Part shown: piece by piece, positions 6,926 through 8,494 of the stretch
Position numbering within the stretch: position 1 is the stretch's first letter
Layout: the number at the start of each line of letters is the position of its first letter
Assembly (NCBI GenBank): GCA_051011595.1
Contig: JBPCTQ010000081.1
Coordinates: 1 to 8,494 of the forward strand
Reading direction: 5' to 3'
DNA from: JAOUEE01 sp051011595
GTDB lineage: Bacteria > Actinomycetota > Acidimicrobiia > Acidimicrobiales > SHLQ01
DNA: 8,494 bases
Program-made: the position numbers and the translations under genes
The notes under the pieces: model-generated
What the model was told of the DNA's origin: nothing
The model's database searches: none
The model's input: the letters and a program-made list of their open reading frames with translations, nothing else

Positions 6926-7302
6926 CAGGGCGAGTTCGGTGATGTGCCACCGACGACCATCGCCTGGAGGCGCAGGATCTCCTTCAGGTTGGCCGTGTCG
7001 GCCTGCATGTGGAAGTGCCAGAGTTTCACCATGGCGATGGCCAACATGGCGGCGACGAACACCGAGCCGTAGAGCACCAGCCATTTGGTGTCGGTGGTGC
7101 TGTCGGCGCCGACCAGCAGCACGATCATGGCCACCGCCACAACCGCCATCACGGTGACCCCGAGCCACAGGATCGACCGCACGGTCTTCATGCGGACATC
7201 GAGGATCGCCACTCGGTCGTCGAGGGATTCCTCTTCGGGTCCTGGTCCGAGCCCGGGTGAGCCGACCAGCGACTCGCGAACGAAGGCTCCGAAGTCGCTC
7301 AT
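6925..7302 (-). CDS. Small two-helix membrane protein, DUF6768-like
   Basis: The product is 125 residues from an ATG at 7302-7300 to a TGA at 6927-6925. This start follows the upstream transporter stop by 28 bp; starting earlier would overlap that gene and add an Arg/Ser/Pro-rich non-native-looking stretch. The N-terminal ~40 residues are polar and Gly/Pro/Glu-rich. Two hydrophobic helices follow, at about 43-65 (ILWLGVTVMAVVAVAMIVLL) and 74-93 (WLVLYGSVFVAAMLAIAMV). Next comes KLWHFHMQADTANLKEILRL, an amphipathic tail with both termini predicted on the same side. The second helix running into KLWxxxxMxxxxxxLKEIxRLQ resembles, from memory, a family of small bacterial membrane proteins called DUF6768, often with REIKRLELQ at this point. 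No enzymatic motif is seen and its function is unknown. There is no clear Shine-Dalgarno sequence before the ATG, which is common downstream in actinobacterial operons. It is probably co-transcribed with the transporter-like gene. Confidence 0.8.
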   Translation of the reverse strand: MSDFGAFVRESLVGSPGLGPGPEEESLDDRVAILDVRMKTVRSILWLGVTVMAVVAVAMIVLLVGADSTTDTKWLVLYGSVFVAAMLAIAMVKLWHFHMQADTANLKEILRLQAMVVGGTSPNSP

Positions 7303-7330
7303 CCGGATGGTGCTCTGGGTGCTCGTTGCT

Positions 7331-8425
7331 TCACGGCAGGTCCTCGGCGCCGTCGACCAGCTCGTAGTGCTGGAGATAGGTCGACGCGAAGGCCTGGATG
7401 GTGGCCGCGGCGGGCACACCGAGCAGCGCGCCGATGGGTCCCAGGATGTAGCCGCCGGCGATCACCGCTCCGAACGCCAGGGCCACGTGGATCTCCATCG
7501 TTCGGGCCTGGATACGGGGCCCGAACACGTAGTTCTCGATCTGCTGGTAGACGATCACGAAGACCAGCACCCAGAGTCCGTTGATCGGTTCGTCGGCTAC
7601 CGCCACGGCAATGGGGACGGCGCCGGCGATGTATGTGCCGACCACGGGGATGAACTGACTGACCACTCCGACGAACAGGGCCAGGGCCAGGGGGGCGGGG
7701 ATGTCGATGATGAGGAACGCGATCCAATGGGCCAGGGCCGACAACAGGGCCAGGATGCCGCGACTGAGGATGTAGCCGCCGGTCTTGGCGATGGCCAGGT
7801 TCCACGCTCGCAGCACCTCGCGCTGCTGGTTGGGTGGCAACAGGGTGCAGATCTTGCGACGCAGCTCGGGCCCCTCGGCCACCAGATACCAGGTGAACAG
7901 GGCGATGGTGAAGGCCTGGAGCAGGCCTGACAACAACGTGGCGCCGAAGTCGAGCAGGTTGCCGGCCAGGTTGGTGAGTTGGTTCCGTAGCTCACCTTCG
8001 TCGAGGAACTGGCTCTCGAGGTCGGACAGGTCGAAGCTCTGATCAACGTTGTCCTGGAGCCATTTCTCGAGGCTGTCGATGGTGTTGGGGGCATCGTCGA
8101 CGAACTGGTTGATCTGCTCGGCCAAGGCGGTGCCGACGGCGAAGCCGAATCCGGTACCGAGGCCGATGAGCGCCAGGAACACGATCCAGGTGCCGATCCC
8201 GCGCCGGATGCCGACCCGTTCGAGGCGGTTGACCACCGGTTCGATGGCGAAACTCAAGAAGAACGAGATGGCGAGGATGATGAACAGCGGCCGGAGGCTC
8301 GACAGCACCCCCCGCACGTAGAACCAGGCGATGGTGACGCCGAAAAACACCAAAATGGCCCGGAACACCCACGAGGGCATACCGAACCGCATTTCGGTGG
8401 AGTCGTCGGTGACGGGGTCGACCAT
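7331..8425 (-). CDS. AI-2E/PerM (YhhT-type) family membrane protein
   Basis: The product is 364 residues, usual for the family (about 340-370). It has two hydrophobic helices near residues 20-60, and a third at about 80-105. A polar, acidic, probably extracytoplasmic region (about 105-155) holds DDAPNTIDSLEKWLQDNVDQ. A block of hydrophobic helices from about 155 to 345 follows. Family signatures are clear: SQFIPVVGTYIAGAVPI (256-272), QQIENYVFGPRIQ (294-306) and EIHVALAFGAVIAGGYILGPIGALLGVPAAA, from 311. Characterised relatives range from the proposed autoinducer-2 exporter TqsA to Na+/H+ antiporters and PerM-like proteins, so the substrate cannot be inferred. I chose the ATG at 8425 over the in-frame GTG at 8452, which would add nine residues and crowd the putative divergent gene. 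A TAGCGT at 8439-8434 ends 8 bp before this ATG and could be a -10 box for a leaderless transcript, but I see no matching -35. The next gene follows after 28 bp. Confidence 0.9.
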   Translation of the reverse strand: MVDPVTDDSTEMRFGMPSWVFRAILVFFGVTIAWFYVRGVLSSLRPLFIILAISFFLSFAIEPVVNRLERVGIRRGIGTWIVFLALIGLGTGFGFAVGTALAEQINQFVDDAPNTIDSLEKWLQDNVDQSFDLSDLESQFLDEGELRNQLTNLAGNLLDFGATLLSGLLQAFTIALFTWYLVAEGPELRRKICTLLPPNQQREVLRAWNLAIAKTGGYILSRGILALLSALAHWIAFLIIDIPAPLALALFVGVVSQFIPVVGTYIAGAVPIAVAVADEPINGLWVLVFVIVYQQIENYVFGPRIQARTMEIHVALAFGAVIAGGYILGPIGALLGVPAAATIQAFASTYLQHYELVDGAEDLP

Positions 8426-8464
8426 CGAACCCGACGCTAGTTCTGGGCCCACCGCAGCTCGGTG

Positions 8465-8494
8465 ATGGCCAAACCCCTCGTTCTGGTAGTGCCG
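8465..8494 (+). CDS. Possible start of a divergent gene (only ten codons visible)
   Basis: An ATG at 8465 opens a frame reading MAKPLVLVVP up to the window edge. A short basic start leading into a hydrophobic beta strand is typical of the first strand of a soluble alpha/beta enzyme, but ten codons cannot identify a family. It would leave a 39-bp divergent gap (8426-8464) to the transporter-like gene. No strong ribosome-binding site is visible upstream. An alternative is a minus-strand gene ending at the TAG at 8439-8437. The call is tentative. Confidence 0.3.
   Translation, partial: MAKPLVLVVP

Noticed and set aside
7303..7419. A 39-codon N-terminal extension of the small membrane protein, starting at 7419.
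   Set aside because: It would overlap the end of the transporter-like gene by about 89 bp and adds an Arg/Ser/Pro/Thr-rich stretch typical of out-of-frame translation. The ATG at 7302 fits the spacing better.
7085..7930. A 281-codon plus-strand open frame opposite the two minus-strand membrane-protein genes.
   Set aside because: It overlaps well-supported genes on the other strand, has no recognisable domain and is rich in Gln, Asp, Gly and His, as expected from antisense of high-GC membrane-protein coding sequence.
8437..8494. A minus-strand gene ending at the TAG at 8439-8437, with visible tail LAITELRWAQN.
   Set aside because: The frame is open to the window edge with mostly G/C third positions, so it is possible. 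However, 19 codons without a recognisable motif are weak evidence, and the plus-strand start MAKPLVLVVP over the same bases looks slightly more natural. The next sequence to the right would decide.

Overview
High-GC DNA whose codons end almost always in G or C. One very large cell-surface protein ends in an LAFTG sorting signal. Together these point to an actinobacterium, probably of the Acidimicrobiia or a related environmental lineage. The phylum is supported by the sorting-signal type and codon use; the class is a guess.

Positions 1-6867 (+) are the 3' part of one giant gene, open at the left edge. It encodes at least 2288 residues: an unassigned beta-rich segment, eighteen SdrD B/Cna B-like modules (R0-R17), a DUF11-type domain and a C-terminal sortase signal. 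Modules R2-R15 come in two length classes: a long form (L, 113-115 aa) with a 12-residue EF-hand-like loop, and a short form (S, exactly 104 aa in all six copies) without it. Their order is L L S S L L S L S L S L L S L for R1-R15. The central three S+L pairs form an exact 657-bp tandem repeat. The protein looks like a long, very acidic surface stalk or adhesin, with one lysine and three cysteines in the visible part.

Positions 6868-6924 hold a strong stem-loop terminator between convergent genes. Leftward from there are two closely spaced minus-strand genes: an AI-2E/PerM-family membrane protein (8425-7331), followed 28 bp later by a small two-helix membrane protein (7302-6925). At the right edge a plus-strand gene may begin at 8465, but only ten codons are visible.

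The surface protein and the membrane-protein pair are convergent and show no sign of working together. I see no tRNA, rRNA, CRISPR array, insertion sequence or phage gene. The most interesting material is the internal architecture of the repeat protein, not a multi-gene system.
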